The translations under genes and the position numbers were made by a program. Positions 1 to 13,200 of a DNA stretch of 64,000 bases are shown here, in pieces. Every line of letters starts with the position of its first letter. Position 1 is the first letter of the stretch. The DNA comes from Chondrus crispus (taxonomy: Eukaryota > Rhodophyta > Florideophyceae > Gigartinales > Gigartinaceae): the NCBI RefSeq assembly GCF_000350225.1, contig NW_005178810.1, positions 285,508-349,507 of the forward strand. Direction: 5' to 3'. The notes beneath the pieces were generated by a model that worked only from the letters and a program-made list of their open reading frames with translations, did no database searches and was not told where the DNA came from.

Positions 1-1303
1 ACACGTCTGCTTTTGTAGACCGTTGTCTCCACTGTATGGTCACTCGGGCGGGAAAGGTCATACCGCGTCCAATGTCACATGCACTACATGGTGAGCGTCC
101 CAACGAGGTCCTACATGCGGACTTCCTGTATATGGGCAGTGGAACAGGTGGTCAGACCTACGTCCCCATCATAAGGGATGATCTATCTGGATACGTGTGG
201 CTGTGGCCTGCCAAATCGGCATCGGCTGACGCTGCCTCGGAGGGATTTTGTCACTGGCTTGGAGTTTTCGCTGCTATGAGTTGGCTCGTGACAGACCAGG
301 GTTCTCACTTTAAAACTGGTTAATGAAGCTGCTGACAGAGGAAACGCGCATTGGTCACCACTTTACGACGGCATACTGCCCGTGGGCAAATGGGTCAGTA
401 GAGAGAATATGTGGAGAGATACTAAGGGCGTGCCGGGCACTCCTGAGTGAATGGAGGTTGGGACCAAAGGAATGGCCTTGCGTGCTGGAATGCGTACAGG
501 CGGTGCTCAACCATGCGCCACTCAGGCGCTTAGGGTTACGAGACTCAAAGGTACCAGATGTCTACAGGACACCACTGGAGGTCTTTACGGGGCACAAGCC
601 TGTCCGCCCCCTGATGCGTGCGGTCCCTGTCAAACGCTACCAGGAGGCAAAGAGCAATGATGAACTACAGCTAAGACGGGTACTGGACATTGAGAGATTG
701 CAGGGTACCATTGAGAAAATTCACAGCCAGGTCACGGAGACAGTTTCAAAAGTGCGTGCCCGGGCAATAAGGTGCCACAACCGTCGCACAAACGTACTCG
801 CCGCAAATTTCGTCGTGGGCGACTTCGTTCTGGTCTGCAGCCAGATTAAGGGAGGCCACAAGCTACGTTTGGCTTGGCGGGGTCCACGTATAATTAACAA
901 GGTTATCTCGGATCCTGTGTATGAAACAGAAAACATTCTCTCAAAGAAGTGTGAAACTGCACACGCACGGCGGCTCCTATTATACAGAGCAGATATGGAT
1001 GGGAAAGAAGTGGAAAAGGAATTGCTGAACTCTATAGAGCACTCCAAGGCACATTACGAAACCGCTCATGCCATTCGTGACATTCGATCCAGGCCAGACA
1101 CAGATGCCTTAGAGATAGAAGTCGAGTGGGCAGGACTCCCTGATGCGATAGATTACACATGGGAAGATGCTGACCAAATCTTCCAGGATCTCCCAGGCAT
1201 CATGGAAGTTTTCTTGCATACTAGCGGAAATCGTGCGCTAAAGCACCGCGCACTCCATCAATTCAAACTTACAAACACGACCTGACTTCAGGTCGTGGGG
1301 CAG
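1..1303 (+). mobile_element. Ty3/gypsy fragment: integrase and chromodomain end
   Basis: The 3' part of a chromodomain-bearing Ty3/gypsy element that begins before the window. Parts seen: integrase core (about 90-700) with the family stretches YCPWANGSVE and VTDQGSHF, an integrase C-terminal domain (about 790-970, GDFVLV and LAWRGPR), and a chromodomain (about 1080-1250, VEWAGLP and YTWED). A purine-rich GTGGGGCAG just before 1304 resembles a polypurine tract. Known for the family: the integrase inserts the cDNA and the chromodomain guides it to chromatin. The element is a broken fossil with about one break in the visible part. It belongs to the same clade as the elements at 3821, 27530 and 49636. 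Confidence 0.85.
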
Positions 1304-2391
1304 TGTTACGCCAGCTGCTTTTTGCGAGGGCAGCCAGCGGGCAAAAACGCCGGCTTACGTCTCGCGCTGCTTCACCAGGTATGGGGCAGACGCCTCTGCA
1401 CCGTACTATGCCTACGAACGGCTGAAACCCACTGGGGGGTTTGTAGGATAGTGACCTTTCCAATTATCCTGTACCTTAGTCACGAACGGACGCCACCCAC
1501 TGAGGGGTGTACTAGCTACTCTAATTGTCCTGCACCTTAGCGTCGAACGGTCGCCACCCACTGAGGGGTGTCGTCAACTGTTTTATGGTTCTCGGCTCGC
1601 TTCCAGGTGGAGCAAGAGAGTCGGGGAGAAAGAGGGCAGAGGGAACAACTTAGAATAGCGAAAACGGGCACGAAACCCCAGTATAAAGGCATCACTCTCT
1701 CAGGCACTGAAGCCAGGGCAGAGTTGACATCGCCACTCCGTCGAGCTCGCACCAGGTTACTACCACTCTTAGACCACCGGACGACCGTAAGGCACTACAG
1801 ATGGCAAAGATGGGTCAGCACTAATTGCTGGGGCTTCCTTCTACCTCTATCCTCTTTTTACTGCTCATTCCTCTTTCTTAAGTATCCGCTTTGTCGCTGG
1901 AACGCCGGTACTGTTCTACTGCTTTGCTGCTCTAATTCCGTGGTTGTAGATACATGTTGCACATATGGGATTGCACGTATCGGAATTTGCTGTCTCTTTC
2001 GCATTCTCATGTACGTGTTTGTCTGCCCCACCCTCGTCCATCTCGAATTGGGCCGCGTGCCCTTTTGCCGTTCTCTTGCAATGAGAACAATTGCGCTTGC
2101 TTCTTAGACTGTCGCCCTCGTCTGAGGTACTCTATACCCGCTTTCGTTTCCTTAGCTTTCCCCTTCTGTGCAAGGTGTTGCTGTTGCCTCTTTCCCTGTG
2201 ACCCTTGGCGCGGTGGTGCTCACTGCTCCCTGGGTCTGCGTTTCTGCTTGCTTGTGTTGGTAAGTGCGTCTTACCAACAACCAATTGCTCATCAAACGAT
2301 GAGCCGTTCTCATGTTTGCTCACTTGAAGATATCCTTTTGGCAGGGCTCGTTGTGAACAGGGGCTGTCACACAATGGATCCAATTTTAACA
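1304..2391 (+). repeat. Candidate 3' LTR of the first gypsy element
   Basis: Directly after the purine tract the sequence starts TGTTACG, and at 2384-2391 it reads TTTTAACA, giving a TGTTA/TAACA end pair. Inside lie a TATA-like GTATAAAGG (about 1680) and a perfect hairpin with 10-bp arms TGTTGGTAAG/CTTACCAACA (2265-2289). The start is reasonable; the end is a guess, because the 5' LTR is outside the window and cannot be compared. Confidence 0.35.
1414..1570 (+). repeat. Three imperfect tandem copies of a 61-67-bp unit
   Basis: Units start at about 1414, 1482 and 1543. Each carries CGAACGG followed by an ACCCACTG..GGGGTGT block that can fold on itself (CACCC against GGGGTG), separated by CTxTAATTxTCCTGxACCTTAG. 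They lie inside the candidate LTR, upstream of its TATA-like box, as enhancer-type repeats in LTRs often do. The role is inference. Confidence 0.6.
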
Positions 2392-3634
2392 AGTGTCAAA
2401 ATCTCTATGGTCTCATTTCACACTGATTAGATTACAACCAGCTAGAGTTTTGCGCCTTCAGCGTACATTCAAGTCAGGCAGCTTGAATGTCAAATCGTAA
2501 ATGTCTAACAGCCTCTTTCCAACCGGACCTTGGATAATGCGAAATCAGATAATACCGCAGTGCAACTACAAACATCTCGCGTCATGCTGTACTCTCGCTG
2601 TATCGATAGTAGGCAAACGGGCGGTCGCCCTTGAGCATCGCAGAGGTAGACGTAAGTACCTATGTACAGTTTGAATGTGATACGGTTCCTGGAGCAATAA
2701 CCAAAAAGCAAAGGACGTTGTCAGTGTATATTTAAAATATGTACTCAAAATGTAGAATTATTTTTGGGTATACTACTACTACAGATAAATCCGATGATAT
2801 AGACAGAGAGGAAAAATAAAACAAAAACGTGGAGGGGGACTTTCTCGCATGAAAGAAGGCGGCACCCATCGAAAAATCAAGAGGGAATTACAAAACTAAT
2901 CTCAGTTTATATTTGCTGTAATTTGTAATTATCACTTTATCCATGTCAAGTATCAGTATGCGTAAACGAGTAAGATGTCTGGCAAGTATGCTACCGGTAT
3001 AATAAAAACTACATCTTCCATTACGTGCTGTGCAGCAAGTATCCTCGAAGGGTAGATGAGCAGTGGGGACTTGAAGAAGTGGAGGCACTTTGGGTGAGGA
3101 AGAAGAAAAGCAGAATGATGGCTCTGTCCACGTGTTTCACATAAACACGTGTTACCCGCGTCGCCTGACTAATGCTCAATTTGGGTGGGAGATCCATCTC
3201 AAGCTGTCGTTGAACATGGTTTGCAGACTGACGTAATCTGCACGCTAGCACAATCTGGCGTGGGGCAAAGCTTACGTTGTAGACACGTGCGCGAGTAGGA
3301 TAGGGAGGGTGTTAAAAGGAAAAGGAAAAGCGAGAACGGAAAGGAAAGGAGGGCGAGGCGAAGCACCTTAGCGGACGGGAAGGCGACCAGGTTGCTGGTG
3401 TACTTTTCTCTTCTATTCGGCTCTCTCTGTTCTTCTCCAACTCCCTCTCTGCTTGCTCGTGTGTGAACGACGAGCGTGGTCGTTGAGTGCTCGACGACAC
3501 GCTCAGTCCGATCCTAGAATTTGATTAAAATAAGACGAGGACCTGCATAAAATTAGCTCAAAATAGATCCAAAATATATATCCGAATACAACATATCGAA
3601 TGCCGACGGCTCTGCCGAGGGCGCTGAACACGCA
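2392..3634. other. Gene-free stretch
   Basis: No convincing reading frame or RNA gene. AT-rich from 2700 to 3010; 3310-3360 is a purine-rich run of GGAAA and AGGAAAGG units on the plus strand. Confidence 0.6.
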
Positions 3635-3639
3635 CCGCC

Positions 3640-3820
3640 TGATGGGAGTGCCAAATAAGTTATCAAGTGAGTCAGACGTCAAGAAATAATTAGTACTGTC
3701 CTGAACGCTTACGAAATAATTACGCGACGCTTCCCCCATCTGCTTCACATGTTCATCCACAAAACCTGGAAGTGGTAGTAGTATAAATACGCGAGTAGCA
3801 ACGATAAATAAAAGGGTAAG
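3640..3820 (+). repeat. Copia 5' LTR, first part (continues 9390-9415)
   Basis: Matches the 3' LTR at 13436-13641 from TGATGGGAGTGCC to GGGTAAG. The remaining 26 bp, GAAGGATAGCC to CTTCAACA, lie at 9390-9415 on the far side of the nested gypsy element. Total 207 bp. Confidence 0.92.
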
Positions 3821-4148
3821 TGTGGTAACTTTCGCTGTGCGCTGACTCTTTGAAGGATCGATATGGTTTTACTTAGCGAGCAGAAAGTCTAATCCTTAAG
3901 TACTAGCTAGATTCGACGTGCTGTTGCCTAGCGAGAACCGTTGCTATTGCGTGTCAGTACGTAGTGTGTTGCGTGTCAGCGTATCCGGTACAATATCGAA
4001 TTACCTGTCATTCGGGTGTCACTGAACTATTGTATTGCGTGTCGTCAGGTGTCACTGAACTATTGCTATTGCGTGTCACTGTACACGATAGGAACTACCC
4101 AAGTATTACCGAGTGAGCGTTTTCGGACTCAAGATGTAGCGGATTACG
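3821..4148 (-). repeat. Gypsy 3' LTR (element on minus strand)
   Basis: Plus-strand reading starts TGTGGTAACT and ends GCGGATTACG; same length as its partner at 9057-9384. It contains a doubled GGTGTCACTGAACTATTG unit (about 4011-4070). Confidence 0.95.
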
Positions 4149-4157
4149 GTCCCCTCT

Positions 4158-5666
4158 TCAAATCGCAAGTTCCGCCCTAGTCTTGGAGACAAGGTGTTGG
4201 GGTGTGTTCTTGCGTTGGAGGAGCCGGTGCAGCATTTGCGGAACGTCTTTGTGGATGTGCTGCAGTGGCTCAGCGGAGTCTTGTGAGTTTGGAAGACCTT
4301 TCCACCTGACGATGACCTTGAGCCCGTCTGGGGTCTCGAGGAGGGCCATGAGCCGGGAAACAGGCATTCCTGCTTCTGAGGAAATGATATGAGACAGAAT
4401 GGCGCTCGAATCTAAGGACGAGTCGCTGTAGTATTTCAGGCGAGTACCATGAATGTCATCTAAAGTTCCGTTGCGCAGGTTGCGAATCTGGAAGACGTAG
4501 TCATTCAAAGCCTTGACGATCTGGCGCGGACCTCTCCAGCGGAGAGCAAGCTTTTCTCCCGCGAAGAATTCTTCCCGGGCGAGGAGAACGAAGTCGCCTT
4601 CGGAAAAATTGGCCGGCTGGCCACGGGATGCAGCCAAGCGGGATCGTTCGCGGTTGGTGCAGACGGATGTGTCTACAGTAGGGTGTAGATCAGCGACGGA
4701 AGCTTGTAGAGCCTTGATGTTGAGCAGTCTTTCCTGTTGCAGCAGCGTGAGAGTCATAGGCGTGACTGTAGTTGTGCGAAGAAAGGTCGTGATCGGCGGA
4801 GTAGGATTCAGGCCCGTGAAAGCTGTCACCTGGGCGATGTTTCCACGTGAGGGAGCTGCAGCACTGTTGAGCGCACTTTGCACCAACGGCAAAATGTCAG
4901 GCTACTCGTTCAACTGCATCTGTAATTCAGATATCACAGCGCGGAAGGTTCGAAGAAGCTCCTTGCCAAGGCGTTCTACAGCACCGTTGCTCCATGGAGT
5001 GTACGGTAGCGTAAAATCATGAGCTGTTTTGAGTCCCTTTGCGACGCGCCTCATTGTTTCGTTTCGAAAATTCGTCGGCCCAGCGGACATCAGGCTTTTG
5101 GGAACTCCAAAGACAGCGCACCAGTCGATGATGGCTTGAGCGGCATTCTGGGCAGAGGTGTCCGCAAAAGGGAAGAACCATTTGTAGTCGGAGTGATAGT
5201 CTCGTAGCATCAGGATGTACTTCGTTCCATCTGCGGCCAGCCCCATGTCAATGTAGTCGAATTGAAGGACGTCGTTAGGGGCGCTGCCGTGGAGGGCAGG
5301 ACCGAATGGCCGAGGAACTTTTCCTCCGCCTACAGTTGAAATGCAATGTATACAAGCTCGTACAAACGCGCGGATGTCGGATTTCATGGTGGACCAGAAA
5401 AAACTGGTCCGCATGGCTATCTCCGTCGGTGATTGACCTCGATGACCAGCTGGGCCAGTGTCTGCAATAATGCACAGACGGATCTGTATATCTGCAGCGG
5501 AGTCGGGAATCCATACGGCATTGCTACTGTTTTTCCAGACATTCTGAACAAGCGTGAGGTGAGGAGGGCGCTCTTGCTCGGCAGCAGATTGAATGTCCGC
5601 AATTGTCTTTATGCTCGGCCAGACGAATTCTGGTGCCGACGACGAGGGCAAGGCAGTAATTCGCAC
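4158..5666 (-). pseudogene. Gypsy integrase and chromodomain region
   Basis: Minus-strand region with the integrase HHCC finger (HRGQSPTEIAMR, CIHCIS), the core (FDYIDMGLAADGTKY; YTPWSNGAVERLGKELL), the GDFVLLAREEF block of the C-terminal domain, and a chromo-like end (VIVRWKGLP). Fossil, broken. Confidence 0.8.
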
Positions 5667-5756
5667 AAGCCGTCGAACAGTGCGCGGCGCGGACCAGCGT
5701 CCAAGAAGATCGGCCCAGACATTTTCTAGGCCGTTGATATGGAAGCATGTGTAATT

Positions 5757-8700
5757 TTACATGCTCACTTTCACTGCCCAGCGAAGAATCTTACGCAAAG
5801 TACCTTGGGATAGGTCTGCTACCACAGAGGGCGGATCAAAAAGAATTATCAAGTTGTTGTGGTCCGTATAGAGGTCGAAACCTTCGGGAGTAGCAACAAT
5901 CCAATGCATGCGTCCTAGTGTAGCGAGCACGGCGAATGCCTCCTTTTCCATAGTAGCCCACCCAAGCTGGGTGGAGTCGAAGCGACCTGAGAATAACGCG
6001 AGTGGTTCTTAATTCTGATCCTTGTGGGGCTTGTCCCTGTCCTGGTACGGCACCTGGGTGACGATGCCTGACCAGACTTCATCAGAGTCATCGGTGTAGA
6101 CACAGAGGCGCCTGAGCGAATCTCTGTGCGACAAGGTGACTTGCTTCGCGAGAGCCGTCTTGCTGGATTCAAAGGCGCTGACCTCGGGCACTCCCCAGCC
6201 TAAATTCTTCAACTTGACAAGAAAAACAGCTTGTTTGGTGGTCTTCCCTGCGCGCTCGTAGACGCGTTGCAAAAATTTCTGCAGTGGTTGGACGACGTCG
6301 GTGAACTGCGGAATGCCCTTCTTCAGCCAATGGACGGAACACGGGAGTTGCTGAAGATGCGCGCCTGTAGAGGGAGGCTCCATGTGTACGAGGCCGTCCA
6401 GCTGGCGTGAGTCGTAGCGGATTCCCTTCGCCGAAATTATCCGGCCGCACCAACGAATATCCGTTGAGAAGAGCACACACTTCCCTGGGTGGAGCTTAAT
6501 GTTAAACTCGCGGCAGAGAGTCAATAGATCACGTACCATTTCAAATAGACTGCCAATGGTCCGATGATGGACCACTGGTCCATCATTGGACCATTGGCGG
6601 TCTATTGTTGCCTCTTGGCAAGAGGTCATCTAACCAGGAGATGATAAACTCGCGGAGAGTGAGAGACATGATCTCCGCGAAGGCGGCCTGTAAGTGGGAA
6701 GTTGCGTTGGTAGTTCCGTGTAAAACCCGGGTCGGTGAGAATATCCCATCTGGAGTGATGAAAGAATGGAGGGCTTGTGCTTCCTTGTCGAGCGCGAGCT
6801 GCCAGTAGCCACTTGAGAGATCGAACGTAGCAAAGTACTTGGAGGCGGAGAGCTTTGTGAGCTCGTGCTCCAAATTTGGCAGCGGGTATTGATGCTTCAC
6901 TGTGAAAGCATTAACAGGTCGTAAGTCCACGGTGAACCGGAAGCGAGCCGGGCCGGGTTTAGGGACTAATAAAGGTTCGCAAGCCCACGGCGAGGTTGGG
7001 TTTGAGTAGGCCATGCCGTGGTGAACCAGTTTTTGCACGAAATCCGCTAGAAACGCGCGTTGCTCTTGAGAATAGTTTCGAAGGCGTACTTTGACAGGAC
7101 GTGCAGTACTTACCAGGTCAATTCGGAGAAGCGCAATTCTTGCTGCGGGACCAGCAGAGAACGAGGTTCGAAAAACGTCAAGGTCGGCGACCATGCTTTT
7201 CAACTCTTTCTTATTCTTATCGGGCAATCCGTTGTCAGATGCAGCGGTGAGCATGGAGCCCACTGCCTCCCGAATGTCCGCATGTTGCGGCAAATCGACA
7301 GAGTCAAGCAACGAAGGGTCCGGAAATGGGTCATGCTCATTGCGTGCAGTGTTGAAATTGACGCGGGGTCGGGTAGGGTCGAGGACTCGGGCAGCAGCTG
7401 AGAAGCTATCATCTTGGACACGGTTCAAACGGGCCAACATAATTCTGCTGACGATTCCACCTCGAGGGTTGCTGGTAGGGTTACCGATGTGCAAACAGTC
7501 TGTGTTGTCGAGAGTAGCCCGGCTGGCCTCTAGCAGCGTCTTGGAATCGACCTGTAGATGCTCCAACACTGGTAGGCCTATGAGGATGTCCTCACAGGCA
7601 AGTTCATCATCTGCAATCAAGAATGTGACATTGATCAAGGCGAGCTGGCCTGAGGACAAGTGCAGAATTGTCCGAGGCGAGGTCCAAGAGCGAGAGAAGG
7701 TGAACGTCTGTTTTCCTTCCTTGTCATCCGTTGCCTTCTTCAGCGCGACTTCTAATGTCACAGTTTCGATCGCAGCAATCTTACCAATTCCTTTCAGTGC
7801 ATTCTTCTCCGCAATACGGGGAGAGATGATGGTATCGTCACTGCCATTATCGCAGCGTCCAATACAGCGCAAGATGGCCTGGCCGTCGGACAAGGTCACG
7901 TCGCAAGATGGCTTACGCGGGTCTACAGTACGTCCATCGTCCTTGGTCGAGAGGCGTCCGATGTGGCCGGAAGGTATACCAGAAGCAGGGCTTTTCTTCT
8001 GACCGCGGGTCGACTTCGAGGGACCATCATGAGCTTTAATTGCCCGCAGTTCGTCAAAGAGTTTCTGTTTCTCCTCCGCAGTGGAACTTCGGCAATCCTT
8101 GATGAGATGTTTGAGCCCTTTCTTCTTACACGGCTCATGAGGACAGTCTGGGGCTGTCTTACTGCCCTTGCACTTTTCTTTTCCGTTTTTAGGGGTGGGC
8201 GCAGTATGGGGGGTAGTCTTCTCTGTAGTTTCGCCGCTTCCATTGCCACCGCCGCTCCGACTGGTCTTAGGTTTCCGATTTTTCCGTGGACCATTGTCCA
8301 CCAGTTTGAAGGCCTCAGATAACTTAACGGCATGCGCAAAAAAGCCTGTGAAGTCTTTCTTAAAGCACTTATGGGAAAACTCCAGATCGGTTTCAAGGCG
8401 GTCGCGAAGCTTGTACGGACGTACAGCTTCGAGGACATGATATACCGCGACCTTAGCATGGTCTTTCTTGACGGAAGAAAGGCCATTGCGCCGTAGAATT
8501 GTAGTGTAGGAGACAAACAGTCCTTGCATTCGGGAGGTGGGGTCTCGATCATGCATGTTCATGGACAGATCCCTCTCCATAATGTGATCAAGTACATCGA
8601 GCGTAGTGGTCTGAGGAGAGTCTTTACACTTCCCCTCTAGGAATAGTCTCAGTTGATCATCGGTGAGCGAGTCGTAGTCTTGAACGCCAGGGATAATACC

Positions 8701-8979
8701 TAAGTCGATGGAAGACTCCCGGTAGTCTTGGTCTGCACAGAACTTGAGGCTGAGAGGGCTGATGGGTTCCGTCGTGGTGGACTCAACGTCGACATGTTGC
8801 TGGGCACGAGCTATGAGCTCAGTGTTGTACCGGTTGTACAGCCTTAGAAACACGCGTATGCTCTCAGCGTCCGGAGTGGAGCGGAGACGTGGATGGTTGA
8901 CCGAGGTAGTAATAAACGAAGAACCTTGCGGCGTGCTTGTCTGCTGGTGCTGTGAGCCTTCTTCCCCCGGAGACGACAT
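5757..8979 (-). pseudogene. Gypsy gag-protease-RT-RNase H region
   Basis: The minus-strand coding region begins at 8979 with gag (about 8979-8030), passes through a Lys/Gly/Thr-rich linker (about 8030-8270) with a C-x4-C..H-type cluster, a retropepsin-like domain, and RT carrying the family stretch FDLSSGYWQLALDKEAQA and then RNase H. The layout is the standard Ty3/gypsy order. Fossil, broken. Confidence 0.8.
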
Positions 8980-9056
8980 CGGGGACGTCGGGTTTGGTGC
9001 CAGGGGTTCGGCCGGGTTGATCGACCTGCTTAGAGCCAGTTCTGGCCAGTGATCAC

Positions 9057-9384
9057 TGTGGTAACTTTCGCGGTGCGCTGACTCTTTGAAGGATCAATAT
9101 GGTTTTACTTAGCGAGCAGAAAGTCTAATCCTTAAGTACTAGCTAGATTCTAAGTGCTGTTGCCTAGCGAGAACCGTTGCTATTGCGTGTCAGTACGTCG
9201 TGTGTTGCGTGTCAGCGTATCCGGTACAGTATTGCATTACCTATCATTCGGGTGTCACTGAACTATTGTATTGCGTGTCGTCAGGTGTCACTGAACTATT
9301 GCTATTGTGTGTCACTGTACACGATAGGAATTACCCACGTATTACCGAGTGGGTGCTTTCGGACTCAAGATGTAGCGGATTACA
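9057..9384 (-). repeat. Gypsy 5' LTR (element on minus strand)
   Basis: Plus-strand reading starts TGTGGTAACT and ends GCGGATTACA, so the minus strand shows the usual TG..CA ends. About 95% identical to 3821-4148. Confidence 0.95.
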
Positions 9385-9456
9385 GTAAAGAAGGATAGCC
9401 CCACTTTCTTCAACAGAATTTGGTAGCATTGCACAGAGCTACGGACCGCGTACGAA

Positions 9457-10255
9457 ATGGATGAGGATGTCAAACGCGTTGCCAATTTTAGCGCAAAACG
9501 CAGAGAAAACTATAGTTTATGGTCTATGCGAATGGAAGCGTTGATCGAATCAAGGGGACTTTTGGAAGTCGTGCTACGAGACACATCAGATGGGCCAACA
9601 GTTTTGCAGAGCAGTGCTGAGTACAAATTGCGAATGGCAAAGGCTGGGGGCCTGATCGTCCAGGGTTTGGGAGATAAACCATTGCGTACAATTTTATCAG
9701 AGAAGAAAGATCCTGCCGCGATGTATAAAAAGCTCAATGAACGTTACGCAACAAAAAGTCCTGCATCAAGAGTGAAATTGCAGACAGAACTGCATTACAT
9801 GAGATATAAACCTGAAAAGTCAATGTCCGAATACATTGACGAAATGGAGGGCATATTCAATAGATTGGAGTCTATGGATAGTACAGTTCCCTCATCGCTT
9901 CAGGTGGCAATTTTTCTGGCCAGTTTCGGCAACAAGGAAAATCGCCAGTTGGTTCTGTGCTTTCAGCCTTACAGACTTTGAAGGATGACGATTTAACCTG
10001 TGATTCAGCAACAACCAGATTGCTGCAAGAGTATGAGTCAATGCAGAGTTTCGAAAATGACAAGCAAGAAAATGATTTCTTAGACAAGGCGCTCACCGGA
10101 AGGAAAGAAATTATTTGTTTGGCTGTGGTAAGATAGGTCACATAAAGCGTAACTGCTGGAATTCTAAAGGAAAACCACATAATAGATACAAAAATAATAA
10201 CTAAAACTCCAGCCCCCGACGTAAGTTCCATAAGTACGAAGAACCACATGAGGAG
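9457..10255 (+). pseudogene. Copia gag region
   Basis: Copia-type gag: an N-terminal stretch starting MDEDVKRVANFSAKRRENYS, the NYSLWSMRMEALI block typical of the UBN2/gag-polypeptide family (about residues 20-35), and a degraded CCHC knuckle near 10110-10170. Known role: the nucleocapsid and capsid protein of the virus-like particle. A fossil with more than one break. Confidence 0.75.
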
Positions 10256-10261
10256 AATGCA

Positions 10262-13200
10262 ATGACGGCACGATCAATCAACAGCGATTTTGAGGACAGT
10301 TTTATTGTTGATTCCGGCGCCAGTCAACACATGGTACAGAAGAGAAGTATTTTGGAAAACGTCAACAACTCCGTCAAGAGTACAGTAATTATTGGAGATG
10401 ACAGAAAATTATCTTCGGCGGGATGTGGTTCAGCTTTTATCTCTAGTAGTGGAAAGGAGCCACAGACGGGCATTGCTTTAACAAACGTTCTGTACGTTCC
10501 GAAACTTGATACTAACCTAAATCTTGTGATGAGTTAAGTCGTGACGGATACTGTACACCATTGCTGAATGGATACTGCACTATAACAAACGACTGCAAAT
10601 TTATGCACAGCAGAAAGGTGCAGAATGGTCTCTATACGATCCCGTTGTACAGTAGCAAAGCAGATCACGCACATACTGTCCAATCCAGTATCCCCTCCAA
10701 AGATTCGCAAAGTCTATGGCATCAACGGTTTGGTCACCAAGACAAGAAGGCGATCAAGCAGATGGAAACTTTGGAAACAGTGTCAGGATTAGACACAAAT
10801 AAGAGAATTCATATGAACACTTGTCAAGATTACAAGGCCGGAAAAATGACTCGGTCAACGTTGAGGCCCCGAGTCCTCAAATCAAGAGCACCTGGACAGG
10901 TCATCTTTCTGATGTATGTGGACCATTCCCAACAGAGAGTTTGGGAGGCGGAAAATATTTTGTCACCTTCATAGATGGGTACAGTTCCCATCTGAGTACA
11001 TATATCATCCGACAATTTTTTTCGAGAAGCAGTTCGACGCAGTAATAAAGAAGTTGTACACAGACAACGGTGGGGAATATGTAGCTTTGTCGGCATATTT
11101 GGAAGAAAATGGGACTATATGGAAAAGTACAGCTCCATACACTCCTAAACAAAACGGCATATCAGAAAGGACGAACAGGACATTGATGAATATGGTTAGA
11201 ACTATGCTGAAACAGTCTGCCCTACCGCCAGAATTTTGGGCAGATGCCGTGATGACCGCTTCATCACTCAGAAACATGACAGGGCAACGCAAACTGCAAA
11301 TGAGGACACTGATCGAAGCAATCACTGGAAATGTACCCAATGTGCAGCACTTGCGAATTTTTGGGTGCTATGTGTGGTATTTAAATCGCACACAGAACAA
11401 GCTGGATAGGAGAGGTAGAGAGGGCCTCCTGCTCAGATGTATGCCGCACCTTCTTTATCGAATCTTGGACTTCCAGTCTAGAAAATTCTCTCTGTGAGAC
11501 ATGTATCATTCTATGAGACTAAATTTCCCGTACATGAATGGAACAAGCACGTGTCCGAATCTAAGCCGGATAACATGGAGGAAGAAGTTGATCCAATTTA
11601 CGTCATGGAACAGAATGCTTCAGAGGGAAATCAAGATGATAGTGGCAACGCAATGGGAACCGGCACTGTTGCTACGCATGATCAAAATGATGAAACACAC
11701 GCTCTGGAGGACAGGGATTTTATGTTAACGCATATTCCTGGAACTATTTCTGACGATGACGACATTGTAGAAATTGAGTCAGAAAATCAGGACACTGTAG
11801 ACAATGAATCAGGAAATTCACGCTACCCAAGGAGAGATCGGAATACCCCAGATCGATTTGGTTTCCATGCTAAGATCTCAAACGAAGAACAGACAATTGA
11901 GAAGGCCCTCAGAGGGCCAAACACCGCACATTGGAGACAAGCTATTGATGCGGAGGTCAAAGCACTCCAAGACAACAAGACATCGAAAGCTCAAATCCCT
12001 CCATGTGATAGTCATATAATTGACTCGAAGCTAATTTTGACCAAGATGGACCCAATTCTCGCTGCGGATATTTTTAAAGCGCGTATTGTTGCGAATGGCT
12101 TCCAGCAACGGCAGGTCGAGAACACATATTCACCGGTAATTGACATCACTTCTTCCAGATTGTTGCTAGATTTAATCACGGCAATGGACGGCTATGTTCA
12201 TCAAATGGACGTCAAAACGGCATTTTTAAATGGGAAACTGGGCGAGTCTGAGATCATATATATGCGTCCGCCAAAAGGCATCGAGGTTGGTCTGAAGAAG
12301 GGAGAATGCTTGAGGCTGTTGAAGGCCATTTATGGACTGAAGAATGCCTCAAAAAAATGGAATAGACGTTCGAATGCTGTGATGAAAAGGTTGAAGTATA
12401 TTCAGCTGAAAAGCGACCAATGCGTATTTGTTCGATGGAACAAAAACGGGGAATTCGTATGGATAATCATCTATGTTGATGATATCCTTCTGTTTGCGTT
12501 GCGTGAAAGCTTGATTATAAATGCGAAGAAAGAGCTGATGGCTGAATTTAAAATGAAGGATCTAGGTCGTGTTACTGTATTTCTCGGTGTGAGGTTTCAT
12601 TTTCTCAAGGAAGGGCTATTTCTGGAACAGCAAGAATATTCAAAGCAGCCTTTGGCGACTTTCTCGATGGACAAGTGCAACCATACCAGAACGCCCATGT
12701 TGCCTAAGAAGAACAATGGAAATGGAGATAGCACGGATAAGGAAAAATCCTTCTCTGAAACAATTTATCGGAAAGCTATTGGTGGTCTGTTACACATATC
12801 CACACGGACCAGGCCAGAAATTGCACATGCTGTCGGGATTGTATCAAGAAAGTCGTCGTCGCCGTCTGAGTCAGATTGGACTGATGTTAAAAGAATACTG
12901 AGGTACATTTAGGGATCATTATCTTTTGAACTGTTTCACAAAAGGGCTGAGAAATTTGTCCCGGATGTTTTTGGATTTTCAGATGCTGATTGAGGTGGTG
13001 ACCGTGATAAGAAAAGTCAAGAAGTGGAAATGTTTTTCAGTTGCATTCTGGAACAGTCAGTTGGATGAGCAGAAAACAAACCTGCACATCACTTTCATTG
13101 ACAGAAGCCGAAAATATTGCCTTGTCAGACTGCGGGAAAGAAGCGGGATGGATGCGTCAGATTTTGTCTGAATTAAGATGTGGTTCTGAGAAACCAACTG

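Larger units (their letters stand above)
3821..9384 (-). mobile_element. Full-length Ty3/gypsy element nested in the copia LTR
   Basis: A 5.56-kb minus-strand Ty3/gypsy element with two 328-bp LTRs and a 5-bp target duplication GTAAG (3816-3820) / GTAAA (9385-9389) inside the copia 5' LTR. Parts, reading leftward: gag with a central low-complexity region, aspartic protease (CDNGSDDTI, about 7830), reverse transcriptase (TVDLRPVNAF and ATFDLSSGYWQL, about 6780-6950), RNase H (about 5800-6150), integrase with HHCC finger and core (about 4900-5670), and integrase tail with a chromodomain-like end (about 4160-4700). A purine tract (GAAGAGGGGAC on the minus strand, about 4149-4159) abuts the 3' LTR. 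The LTRs differ at about 16 of 328 positions (near 5%). Broken, several breaks. Confidence 0.95.

Noticed and set aside
1568-2430. Plus-strand open runs rich in Cys, Phe and Leu
   Set aside because: They lie in the candidate LTR and reflect T/C-rich sequence, with no domain.
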